A stretch of 64,000 bases of DNA from Clostridia bacterium (GTDB lineage: Bacteria > Bacillota > Clostridia > Oscillospirales > CAG-272). The DNA is taken from positions 153,929 to 217,928 of the forward strand of contig JAFXHH010000007.1 of assembly GCA_017536475.1 (NCBI GenBank), read 5' to 3'. Below the pieces are notes generated by a model. The model did no database searches and was not told the DNA's origin. It saw only the letters and a list, made by a program, of their open reading frames with translations. Within the stretch, counting starts at the first letter, position 1. Each line of letters opens with the position of its first letter. The translations under genes were made by a program, and so were the position numbers. Of this stretch, positions 25,901 to 35,100 are shown piece after piece.

Positions 25901-28900
25901 TGCAAAAGCCTCCCAGAATATATCGCCGTCCTCAAGACTTTCCTCAAGAACGATATATCCGCCGCCGTCGATAATACCGAGGATGTTGATCGCGATATCT
26001 CCGCGCATAAAGAGTGCGGGGATCCATCTGACCTCAAGTCCGAGATTGTCGATAAGATTGATACCCTTGACACCAAGCTCGGATATGTCGATCTCAAATC
26101 CGCGCAGGCTGAGCTCAAGATCCGCCCTTGCCGAAAGCACCGAGAAGAGCGCGAACTTTCCTGACAAAAGAAGGCTGATGGGGGGAACGTCGGATACCAT
26201 GCAGATTGTATCGTAAAGATTATCAATGCCTCCGCCAACTCCCTGTATCCAGAAGATACCCATACCGTCGACGTTGATACCGGGGGTATCTCCCTCAATG
26301 TAGAAATACAGCTTATCAAGCCCGGGGACCTGACCGTGTGCCTTTTTGAGAGTGAGCGCCGCCTCAAATTTGATCATTGCGAAGTCTGCCTCACCCTCTA
26401 CGCCTATCTTCCAATAATCGAGAGCAGGCATAACGTGAAGATCGAGCACGCCCGAGATACCGGGCAAGCCCTCTGCGTATGAGGGCAACCCTACCTCAAT
26501 AGTCGATACGAAGCCGAGGAATCCGCCGCCGAACAGTATGTTGTCAACGTACAGATTCATGCTTCCCTTTTGGGACTCGCGCCAATTTCTCTGATCTCTG
26601 GCGTATCTTGTCTCAACGTCGCGGAGCTGATCCGCAGTATAATTGGTCTTTGCCATCTTCAGCTGGACGGCTTCCATAGTCGAGGTCTCTCTCGATCCCC
26701 AATCAAAGTTTCTGGGGAGCAGGAAGCTCGGCGAGAGCTGAGCGCCGAAGGAGATCACTCTCTTCTTTTGTGTGGAGGAGGTGACGGTTCCGGGCTCGGT
26801 AGCTATCATACCGAAGTAGCAATATCTGAATTCGAATATCATTCCCGCCAAGGTCTGCGCTTCGCTTGCCGCACCCGGCCAGAGCAGCATAATGGTGTTG
26901 GTGTTCGCCGTAACGCTGTCAATATTATCTGCCTCCGTGCCGTCCTGCTTATATTGCATAAGCGTGCTCAGATCGCCGTTTTCAAAGGAGGTGATGGCGC
27001 ATACGCCGTTCCATACCTTAGAGCGCGTGTTGGTGGTATATACCCTTCCGTCGATATCAATATTGATACACTGGTCTTCCTTGCCCGAGTTCTCTATATT
27101 GATCGAAACGAATCCGTCCTCAACGTCAAGGCAGTTGCTGATATTTATCGTGTTTATGATCTTACCGCGGGCGTCCGCCATAGAAGCCGCCTTGAGCTCT
27201 ACGAGAGTGCCGTCCGTGCCGTAATTTGCGCCAAAGTTGCCTCTGAACTCAAGAAATACGGTGTTGTTGGGGTCGGAGACCGAGGACTTATAGTCCTCCT
27301 CGCTCTCGTACATACCCACCGTGTATTTGGGATAGTCGTCGGTAAAATCCTTCGCCTTTTCGATCGTAACGATGCCGTACGTGGGCGCCACGTATTCGGG
27401 TCTGTCCGACACCATAAACTGAAGCGCGGTGGCTGTCGTATCCTCCTTGCCTGCCTCGTTCCAGTCAAATACCAGCTGATACGAGCCGGGATCCATCTCG
27501 GTGTCTATCGTTACGTACATGGAATTATTGGTCGTGTCTACCGCTACGTTCTGCGAGGGGATGACCACGTCCCCTGCTCCTGCCGTGGAGCGAAGGATCG
27601 TGGTATACGCCGTCGCATCCTGAAGCAGACTTATATTCTGACCCGATATAAAGAGTCGGCGCGTTCCCTCGTAGTGAATGATCTGAGGAGAGATAGTATT
27701 GAAGGTGACAGTCTCGCCGAGAACACCCGGACAGAAGAGATAAAACTCTCGGCTGCCAAGGAGGTTTGCCTCGGTAAGCTCCTCGCTCTTGCTCGTATCG
27801 TAGCAAAGGATCTCAAATCTTCTGTATTCACTTGCGGGGAGAGGGGTGACGTTAAAGTAGAGATCGTACGCCATCTCCTCTCCGGGAACGAAGTCAAATC
27901 TTGTTTCCTTATAATCCGCGTCCGCCTCGTACGTCTCGTTGAACTGCCAATCAACGTACGGGGTGACGTTGTTCATGGTCTTGACCAGGATCGTCATGGA
28001 CTCTATTGCATTGGGCGTAATATTCTCGATGAGAAGCTGGAGATTAACGTCTCCGTTTCTGCCGTTCTCGACCTGCGAGATATACGCGCTCTCGTCCTCG
28101 GTCATCGTCATAGCCGCGGGGATCGAGGAGAAGTTGATGGCGACCGATTCATCGCCGCTTACGGTGGAATTCGAGAAAACTCCGTAATACGTGCTTACAC
28201 GGCCATCCTTTTCGGGTGTCAAAGCACCCAGATCGTAGTACAACGCATAAGCGCTGTCTGCCGTTCTGTATTCAGTGTTGTAGGGGGTAGTAAAGTTGAT
28301 AGCGGGGTCGGGGGTGAAATCGAACACCGTGGATGCAAGGCTGTTCCAATGTCCGAACGCCACCTGATACGGCTTCAACAGCTGACCGTCCACCGCTACG
28401 TCAAGCGTATAGGCGTTTATCTTGGGGGAGGCGGGATCGTCTACCGCGAAGAACGAGCCGTTATACGCTGTATAAGAGTCGGTGTTGTCGAGCAGATATT
28501 CGTTGGTAAGAGAGGTGTATTCGTTGAGCACGTTGGGGATCTGGTAGTAAGCACCGTCGTTGCTTCCCAGCGCGGTGTCAAGCATAATACGCACCTTTAC
28601 GTTTGCCACGTCGTCAGAGGTGGTGCTGACCGTATAATCGATCGACACCATACCGTGCTGAGACGACGCCTCGTCAAGAAGTCCAAGCGTCTGCTTGACG
28701 GAAATATCCTTGACGGTCCATACCGCTTCAAGCGTATTTCCGACTCTCGCGATATGAACGTCCGAGCTGTCAAGCCCAAGGAATCCGTAGTCGCGGCCGA
28801 ATATGTAATCCTCAACGCTTCCGTCCGTACGCGTTACGCGGATAGACGTATAAGAGGTATCGTAATCGGCAGAGGGATAGAGCAGATTTTGGTTGTTATC

Positions 28901-29104
28901 CTCTTTTTCAAGGCGGTTTCCTTCTACCGTGTTGATCAGAAATCCGCCGTTTTCAGCCGAAACGGTCACGCTGATATAATCGTCCGCAAGCTCGTACTGT
29001 TCGGGAGTATCCGACTCCTCGGCAAACACCGAGATCGGCAGATTACCCAAAAGCATCATCGCGCAAAGCACGAACGCCAATATTTTTTTCATTGTGTTTT
29101 TCAT
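22928..29104 (-). CDS. Large multidomain exoprotein with C-terminal membrane anchor
   Basis: 2,058 residues from the ATG at 29104 (AAGGA 11 nt upstream; the ATG at 29116 lies inside that ribosome site). Signal peptide KKILAFVLCAMMLLGNLPISVFAEE; N-terminal beta-rich region of about 1,200 residues of unknown family; fibronectin III-like segments about 1,300-1,600 (IYRLKIVAYNEEGSELVSEA); Ig-like bacterial domains after that (LTLTGTNANGDAFAVDHVF; TVSVYAQDEIGNVS); a final membrane segment (GAIAGIVIGSAAAVGLGGFAL) and basic tail. No LPxTG sorting motif. Likely a wall- or membrane-attached surface protein. Lies 95 nt after the 2,490-residue exoprotein gene. Confidence 0.85.
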   Translation of the reverse strand: MKNTMKKILAFVLCAMMLLGNLPISVFAEESDTPEQYELADDYISVTVSAENGGFLINTVEGNRLEKEDNNQNLLYPSADYDTSYTSIRVTRTDGSVEDYIFGRDYGFLGLDSSDVHIARVGNTLEAVWTVKDISVKQTLGLLDEASSQHGMVSIDYTVSTTSDDVANVKVRIMLDTALGSNDGAYYQIPNVLNEYTSLTNEYLLDNTDSYTAYNGSFFAVDDPASPKINAYTLDVAVDGQLLKPYQVAFGHWNSLASTVFDFTPDPAINFTTPYNTEYRTADSAYALYYDLGALTPEKDGRVSTYYGVFSNSTVSGDESVAINFSSIPAAMTMTEDESAYISQVENGRNGDVNLQLLIENITPNAIESMTILVKTMNNVTPYVDWQFNETYEADADYKETRFDFVPGEEMAYDLYFNVTPLPASEYRRFEILCYDTSKSEELTEANLLGSREFYLFCPGVLGETVTFNTISPQIIHYEGTRRLFISGQNISLLQDATAYTTILRSTAGAGDVVIPSQNVAVDTTNNSMYVTIDTEMDPGSYQLVFDWNEAGKEDTTATALQFMVSDRPEYVAPTYGIVTIEKAKDFTDDYPKYTVGMYESEEDYKSSVSDPNNTVFLEFRGNFGANYGTDGTLVELKAASMADARGKIINTINISNCLDVEDGFVSINIENSGKEDQCINIDIDGRVYTTNTRSKVWNGVCAITSFENGDLSTLMQYKQDGTEADNIDSVTANTNTIMLLWPGAASEAQTLAGMIFEFRYCYFGMIATEPGTVTSSTQKKRVISFGAQLSPSFLLPRNFDWGSRETSTMEAVQLKMAKTNYTADQLRDVETRYARDQRNWRESQKGSMNLYVDNILFGGGFLGFVSTIEVGLPSYAEGLPGISGVLDLHVMPALDYWKIGVEGEADFAMIKFEAALTLKKAHGQVPGLDKLYFYIEGDTPGINVDGMGIFWIQGVGGGIDNLYDTICMVSDVPPISLLLSGKFALFSVLSARADLELSLRGFEIDISELGVKGINLIDNLGLEVRWIPALFMRGDIAINILGIIDGGGYIVLEESLEDGDIFWEAFATAGLTIPEYVPIIGGYEIGRASLGVNCSKIWGAMSVIGIDFGVTYYWGGDVDFALGKYDAPEPTYPIRTAAVGYNARTGRRLYMSIGINAKLRADTLGRIHSSEYSINSSVDRMTHTVSLGGYNSDHDMMLTMTYEAATRQEAESIAKRTVKVVAADNENVVYELNWLDPDKYADEQADANAIFSYDESSGEATVTISFTDEAAYAHDWKIYMGASSELALYEMQRMASVDTAGYTYDSDSREMSVNWDGYALSDIDELTVYAVAQDGTSHHLHQTADVAAGEVSFELPESLPSGTYTIKVVASSEENNISCEASATDSFAYVNPSQPDAPAIDRVALGGDYSIDVDLTAGQNTNGYVITVEEKITEQGETRWVSTSLGSQWIDKADGTTVTVGGQYETTVYVDSDGNVLSYEDAEGRDDVTAQTQIKGLEAGKIYRLKIVAYNEEGSELVSEAVYSEEITMVAPSRPSVSVAASGEIVLDGMNYINVTEAIFNISSDMTVSGTWSLDGGAQKGIFEADTEISLTIGGRPETDGLPAEDGLSEGQHTLTLTGTNANGDAFAVDHVFYVKATAPRLQIATPNTGSFFGETVSVTGLSDPGAKICVLLDGEEVSVVEADDSGEFSVSVSMDTDAFEQTVSVYAQDEIGNVSRQYDFKLTNAIVAASDNEISIFLNGIDYTNSVIPAGASGKLELKIVSGEKSIVVPTGSILGSQAEWSVEVVDGSAELSGTELTTDGNVNGLLKVSFEGYDVAAVLGGNGLDDGTATEIEISVGGSSWDGFTGFPKFDTYFKEKQSVTISASNEEIGVREIYYLVSQSPLTLEQVAALSAEEWTAYTGAFEISPNMECVIYAMAVDNDGNVVYCSSNGIVLKDSVWVSGIEDGKTYKGDLVVTVDDPHLDYVKVDGVAVELTDGRFTVKADGKSHKIEIADKAGNTAVYNVRVMRADGGLSGGAIAGIVIGSAAAVGLGGFALFWFVIKKKKWSDLIAVFKK

Positions 29105-29133
29105 AGTAATAACCATCCTTACTGATTATTGAG

Positions 29134-29188
29134 CGTTTTGCGCTAAAGGCGCAAAAGGCGTGTTTGAGAACGTGTCGCAAACACGCCT
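29134..29188 (-). terminator. Two hairpins between the exoprotein genes
   Basis: On the minus strand, arms AGGCGTGTTTG / CAAACACGCCT then TTT, followed by TTTGCGC-N5-GCGCAAA. They could end or reduce transcription before the 22928 gene. Confidence 0.5.
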
Positions 29189-29199
29189 CGATGATGCGC

Positions 29200-32100
29200 T
29201 TAACCCATAACGTAGATCACGAATCGATATACGTCTCTGCCTTGCGTAGTCACAAGGAAGGTATGATAGCCGGGGGTAAGCTCAAGTGTAATTTCGTTTT
29301 CCTCCGCGTAGGTGTAGCCGTCCGTAAGAGAGATCGCGTTATTCTTCATCTGACCCAGCGACTTATCTCCCTCTCTCACGTCAAGCTTATAAGGCTCTCC
29401 GTTGTGTGAGAGCGTGATGGTGACCTCGCCCGAATCAACGATCACGTACTGATCTCTTTCGACGCTCTCGCCGTTCACCTTGATCACGATCTCCTCTCCG
29501 CTGTAGAAGCGTATGAGTCCCTCGGCAGAGCTCTTGTTTCCTGCTTCGTCCTCGACGCAGTAGGTGACGGCATATTTCCCTGCCTCACTCACCTCGGGAA
29601 TATCGAAGCTGAATATCAGATCCTCGCTCGACGTGGTATCATCGCGTGCCGTAACGTTTTCGCGAAGCTTTGCCAGAAGCTCCTCCTCGCTAACGTCAAG
29701 CGACACGGATATGAGCGACTTGCTTATCATAACGTCGGGCGCGGTCCTGTCCTGCATGGGAATACGGAGCAGCTGAACGATCGCGGAATTGCCGTATGCG
29801 TCCACCGCGAGAACCGAGGGATACAAGCCTTCTGAATCCGCCTCGATCGTGACCGCCGTCCAGGTATCCGCGCTTACGCTTATGCCGTCAGTATTTCCGT
29901 TAAGCGTCACGTAAGCGTCGCGGTTGACCTTCACGTAGACCGTGTCGCCGATATTTACGTCGTAGGTCTCGGGATCTATGATATTGCCTCCGCCCTCGTC
30001 GGTTGAAAGCGTTATCGTAAGCCTTTCTTCAACGATAGCGTCAACGGTCACGCTGATCTCGCTTGCATTTCCTGCTCTGTCGGTCACACGGAAGGTGTAG
30101 GTGCCGTTTTCGCGAACCGTCTGTGCAAGCTCGGTGTCCTTCGAGCCGTTCTGCCAGGTGACAGTCTCACTTGCGGTAACGGTCAGAGTGGCTTGCATGT
30201 GATTGTCGCTGATATCGGCCGTTGCCTCAAGCGTGGGAGCGATCTTATCAATGGTCTTGATCTCGGCAAGAGAGATAATATTCGTAAGAGAATTATTGAT
30301 CGAAGACACTACCTTGATATACATCGCGGGAGTGTTGCCCTCGTAAATAACGGTAACTCTGTCCTGAATAAACGCGACCGTTACTCCCTCGGGAGCGCTG
30401 ATTCGGTTTCCGTTCTTATCACAAACGTACACCTCACTGAGTACCTTTGAAAATTTCATCTGTACGGAAATATCCTGATTGGTGTATTTGACTCCCGTGC
30501 CGTCGTAATTCGCAGACCATACGGTACTGATCGGCTGCGGTGTAGTCATATCGATACAAGATACCGTAGTGTTTACAGAGCCCGTATAGACCTCCCCATC
30601 ATACTCGTAAGAGTAATGCACCGTAATCAATTTGTTCTCGGTCACAAGGAGATACTGTTCTCCGAAGAAGGAGGAGAGCTCGTCGGTCTCGATCATCGGC
30701 GTTATATCGGTATTCGTTATCTTCAGATTAGTAACACCCGGGAGCGACGGCTCGGCAAGGTATATACGCACCTCGGTTCCGTTCTTGGTCAATGCCTGAA
30801 TGACCTTGGGTGCGGGGAGCTCGTCACCGAGCGTCGTTACCGAAAAGACGATCGTTGCGCTATTGTTCTTGCTGTCCACGACGTGAAGCGCAAACTCGCA
30901 ATTCTGACCTATCTGCAGCGTTCGTCCCACGATGCTGACGCCCTCTACTCTGTCGCTCGTTCCCGTGCTGTAATCGGGAGCGTCGGCGAAAACGTCCGCC
31001 GAGACAAACAGCCTGGTTTCGTTCTCATCTATGATATCCAAGGCAAGAATGAGTGTTTCCGCCCAACCCACCTGAGAGATAAACTCGCTGATATCGAAAT
31101 ACAGATCCTGATCGCCGTACTCTGCCTTATAGTTGTTCAGCATCGCCTGAGCTTCGGTCGGGCGAGAGGCGTCGGTGAGAACGTATCCGCCTGTGAGGTC
31201 TATCACACCGTCCTTGTATTTTACGTATCCCGTAATACCGACGTCGGGAGCGTAGGTGTCGTTTTCAGCCTCATCTGTCTTTTGGACCTTGAGAGTTACG
31301 GGAAGAGTTGCCGTAACGTCCTCACCCGTCATACCAACGTGGTTCTTATAGCCTGTAAAGACGTAAGAGGTCTCGCCGCCGGGAACGAAGGTAAAGGTAG
31401 GAACTACTCCGTTTTCATCGGTAAGGTACGAGCCGTTCAGGTCCGTCAGCGTTGCCGTGACCTCTCCGACGTAGGAGTTGTCGGAGCTGTCCACCTTATA
31501 CTTGTTGTAGCTCCAGGATACCACGGGAACGATCGGCTTGTTGTAAATATTCGTAACGCTGATCGGGATATCGTAGCTTGTGCCCGAATAGCTGCAGCTT
31601 ATATTGAAGGTCGCGTTATCCGAGAGCACGATCTTCAGGGAGCTTGTTCCGTTGCCCGTTATCACCGTTCCTTCGGGAAGCGCTTCGGCATCGACGGTAA
31701 AAACTCCGTCGGCAGAGCTGTTCACCGTAACGGTTACGGGATCCTTCGTCAGCTTGGTTTCGGAAACCGTGATCGCGGGATCGCTCGGAAGCCCGACGAC
31801 GTCGATCGGTAGCTCGTAATACTCACCGTACTTGTCGAAGAAGCCGTAGGTATAAGCACCGTCCTTGAATATCGGAAGTGCAAAGTCAGTGCTGTATCCG
31901 TCGGTATACTCAACGGCCGACTCGATATATTCGCTCGTTTCGGAGTCGTATATACTGTCGGTTCGGACGTATACGTTATGCTCGGTAATTCCCTGCGCGT
32001 AAAGATACGCGCTTGCACTTACTCCCACAGCACCGACGGTGAATCCCTCCTTGAGCGTCAGCGTCGGCTTTAGGTTGGGCGCGCTTATCTTAAAGATATG

Positions 32101-35100
32101 CTCTGCCCTGTTGCCGTCGATATCGGCCGCTACCTCGCCGCCGACGTATCCGCGCACCGTTACGGTGTGCTCGATCATCTCGCCATCCGCCTTAGTAGGA
32201 TCGTACGGGAATACGAACTCGAGCCACCCATTATCAAAGGAGATCAGACCCGCGTCGTTGGCATTTCCGAAAATATCGTGATTGTCGCTCTGCGCGTCAA
32301 GCTTCACTTCCCTGCGGTCATCGATCTGTACCGAGAACTCGTCAAGCGACTTTTCGATCAAAAGCTCGTTAAATCTGAGGATCTGCACGATACCGTCGTG
32401 CGTATACACCTCGGTATAGTCATTGGGATCGATCACCTCAACGTCAAGCCTGCCGACCTCGGAATTTTTCTCAAAATAATAGGTTCGGGATACGTATTCC
32501 GAGTACTCGTACTTGTCACCGCTGTAAGCGCTGCTGACGATGGGATAGAAGGCAGTCGCGTTTCCGACCTCGTCAACCACGATAATTATCTCGTTGACGG
32601 GATCGGTATAGGTGGTGTAGTTGGAATTTGTTCCGTTAAGCCCCATATATCCGTTCGTGCTGTCGCTCATCATAGGTATCGGCTGGCTGCCGTCAACCTT
32701 CCTGACCGTCCATTCGTTCGTTTCGGGGTCAACGTACGCCTGATAAACGGTCAGCTCTCCGTTGGGGGAGTAAGCGTAATCGATATTGAAGTATACCGAC
32801 TGAGCGACCACTCTCTCATATTCCGTATCCTTGATGGGATAAGTGTAATCGTTACGCAGCGAATCCACCACCGTAACGGACGGGCCGAGCTCCATGCTCA
32901 TCTCGACCACGGGCGCTTCATCAAAGAGATTGATCTCGAAGCGGCTCTCGGGCGAGACCTTGCCGTTTTCCATAATGAACTGATAGCAGATCACGTTTCT
33001 GCCCATCGCCAGCTTGAAGCTACCCACGTCGGTCGCCGCAAGCTCCTCGGGAGAAACGATCATCTTTTCGTCTTCACCCGAATACCAGCCGAGATCGACG
33101 TAAAACTCGTAATAGGTGCTCTCACCGCTTCCCCACAAGTCTTCGGTCCATTCAAGCGCGTACGGATCTCCGCTGCTTGCCGCATTCCATATACGTATGC
33201 CGCGGATCCCTCCGATCGTCTGCCCGAGGCAGACCGTATCCGACGCGGGAATATTTATCGTGATAGCAGGATCACTGGGGCTCCATCCCGCCGTATGTCC
33301 CAGCGCGTTCGTCACAGTCTGTAAAAATGCGGGCTTTCCGTCCTTGTAGATCGTAGTCGTGGGGAGTCGGTCCTCTCCGTTGTAGTGATCTGTCGGGCGG
33401 GTGACGCCGACGTCGACCGAGGTAAGATACTGCCCATCCTCCGCTGCTTTGCCCAGATCGAGCAAGCCTTCCTCGTAGTCGCCGTACATATATTCCACGT
33501 AGCGCTCGTATTCCGAAACGCCGTAGGATTCGGGAATCGGATCGTTGTCAAACAAAAGCTTTTCGGAAAGGAAGAATTCCTGCGCTCCGCCACTCTTTTG
33601 CGCGAGGTATATCACGATACCGTACGCGCCGCTGACAGAGCCGTGCTCGGACTCGGGGACCGCTATGCTCTGCGCCGAGCCGACTGCGAGAGGTATGCGT
33701 CCTCCCAAAAGCTCGCCCGTGCGGTTGCCCTCGGCGTCAAGCACGACGAACTGCGCGTAGGAGCTCGCGAAGTCTATATCGCTGACCTCAAGCGAGGGCA
33801 TCAGCAGATTAGTCAGAGTGAAATTATACTTCACACCAATTATAGACCTGTATATCTTATAGAATTTGTAGCCGTTCGCCTCGCTCAGAGCGACCTCTGT
33901 GCCCGAGCTATCGGTAACGCCCGAGAGAATAACGTCGTGAACGTCGTCACGCAGGCAGGTATATATCACGTTATCAAAGCTTCTTCCCTGCTGGAAGGTG
34001 ATATCTCCCACTCCCGAAACAGAGCCGTTCACCTGCGGAGTAAGGTCGATCTCCGACGCCGCAAGCTCGATGCTTATCGTACCGTAATAGCTCCAATCTG
34101 GAGTCTCCCTCGTAACGCTCGTATATACACCCGAGCCGATCTCTACGAGATACCAATCGGCAGCCGCCTTGTCAAGCAAGGAGACCTTTTGGTTCTCGTC
34201 GGTCAGGTTGAAGACTCGAACGTAGGTCTTGTTGCCGATCTGAACGGTCGCTCTCGTATATCCTCCGTAAACTCCGTTCGAGGAAACGGGAGCAAGAATA
34301 TTTATGTCGGAGATGCCGCCGGGCTTATTTTCATCGCTGACGATCTCGTAGCGCGAATTGATCCTTTGGAGATCTGCCGTGAACACGCTCTCGTCCGACG
34401 TATAAGAAGCAAGATTTCCGATCTTATCGTATGCTCTGACGTGCAATATCTTGGTTACCGTATCCGTGGAGGCCTCGGGAACAAGCTCGATACGTCCGCC
34501 CGACTGAATTATCGTCCAGCCGTTGTTGGCGGGAGCAGCTCCTACGTCGGTCCACTGATATTCGATGCGATCGATACCGTTGAGGTCGGTCGCCGATACG
34601 TCAGCGCGGAAGTAAGCGGTGTTGGTCACGTCGTCCTCACGCTCGATCACTACCGCGTGAGGCGTTACCGAAAGCGTGGGGGCTTTGCGGTCGATTCCAA
34701 GGTCGGTAAGCGACGCGGTGGCAGTGGCAGTATTTCCCTTGGTGTCCGTAAGAGTGAGATCGATCTTAACGCCCACCGAATCGAGAAGCTCGGTCGCCTC
34801 GCTCGCATTAAAATATAAATGTAAGAAATAGTCGCCGCAAACGGGGATACTGAAATCCGAATACTGCTGTACCCTGTTGACCGCAATACCGTTGCCGCTG
34901 AAGGTAACGGGATCAGCCGAATTTGTTACGGCGTACTGCCAGGTCAAGCCCTCAACGCTTGCCGCCGAGGATACCGAAAGCTTCTGGATATCGTCATTCA
35001 CGATACCCGCGCCCGTATCCGCTACGCTGAGCTTTATGATAAGGTACTTTTCGCGATCCTCGTCGATATGCTTGATAATGCTGCCGAGCTGCAGAGTCGG

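Noticed and set aside
26570..29125. 851-codon open frame on the plus strand
   Set aside because: Antisense of the 22928 exoprotein gene, which has a signal peptide and recognisable domains.
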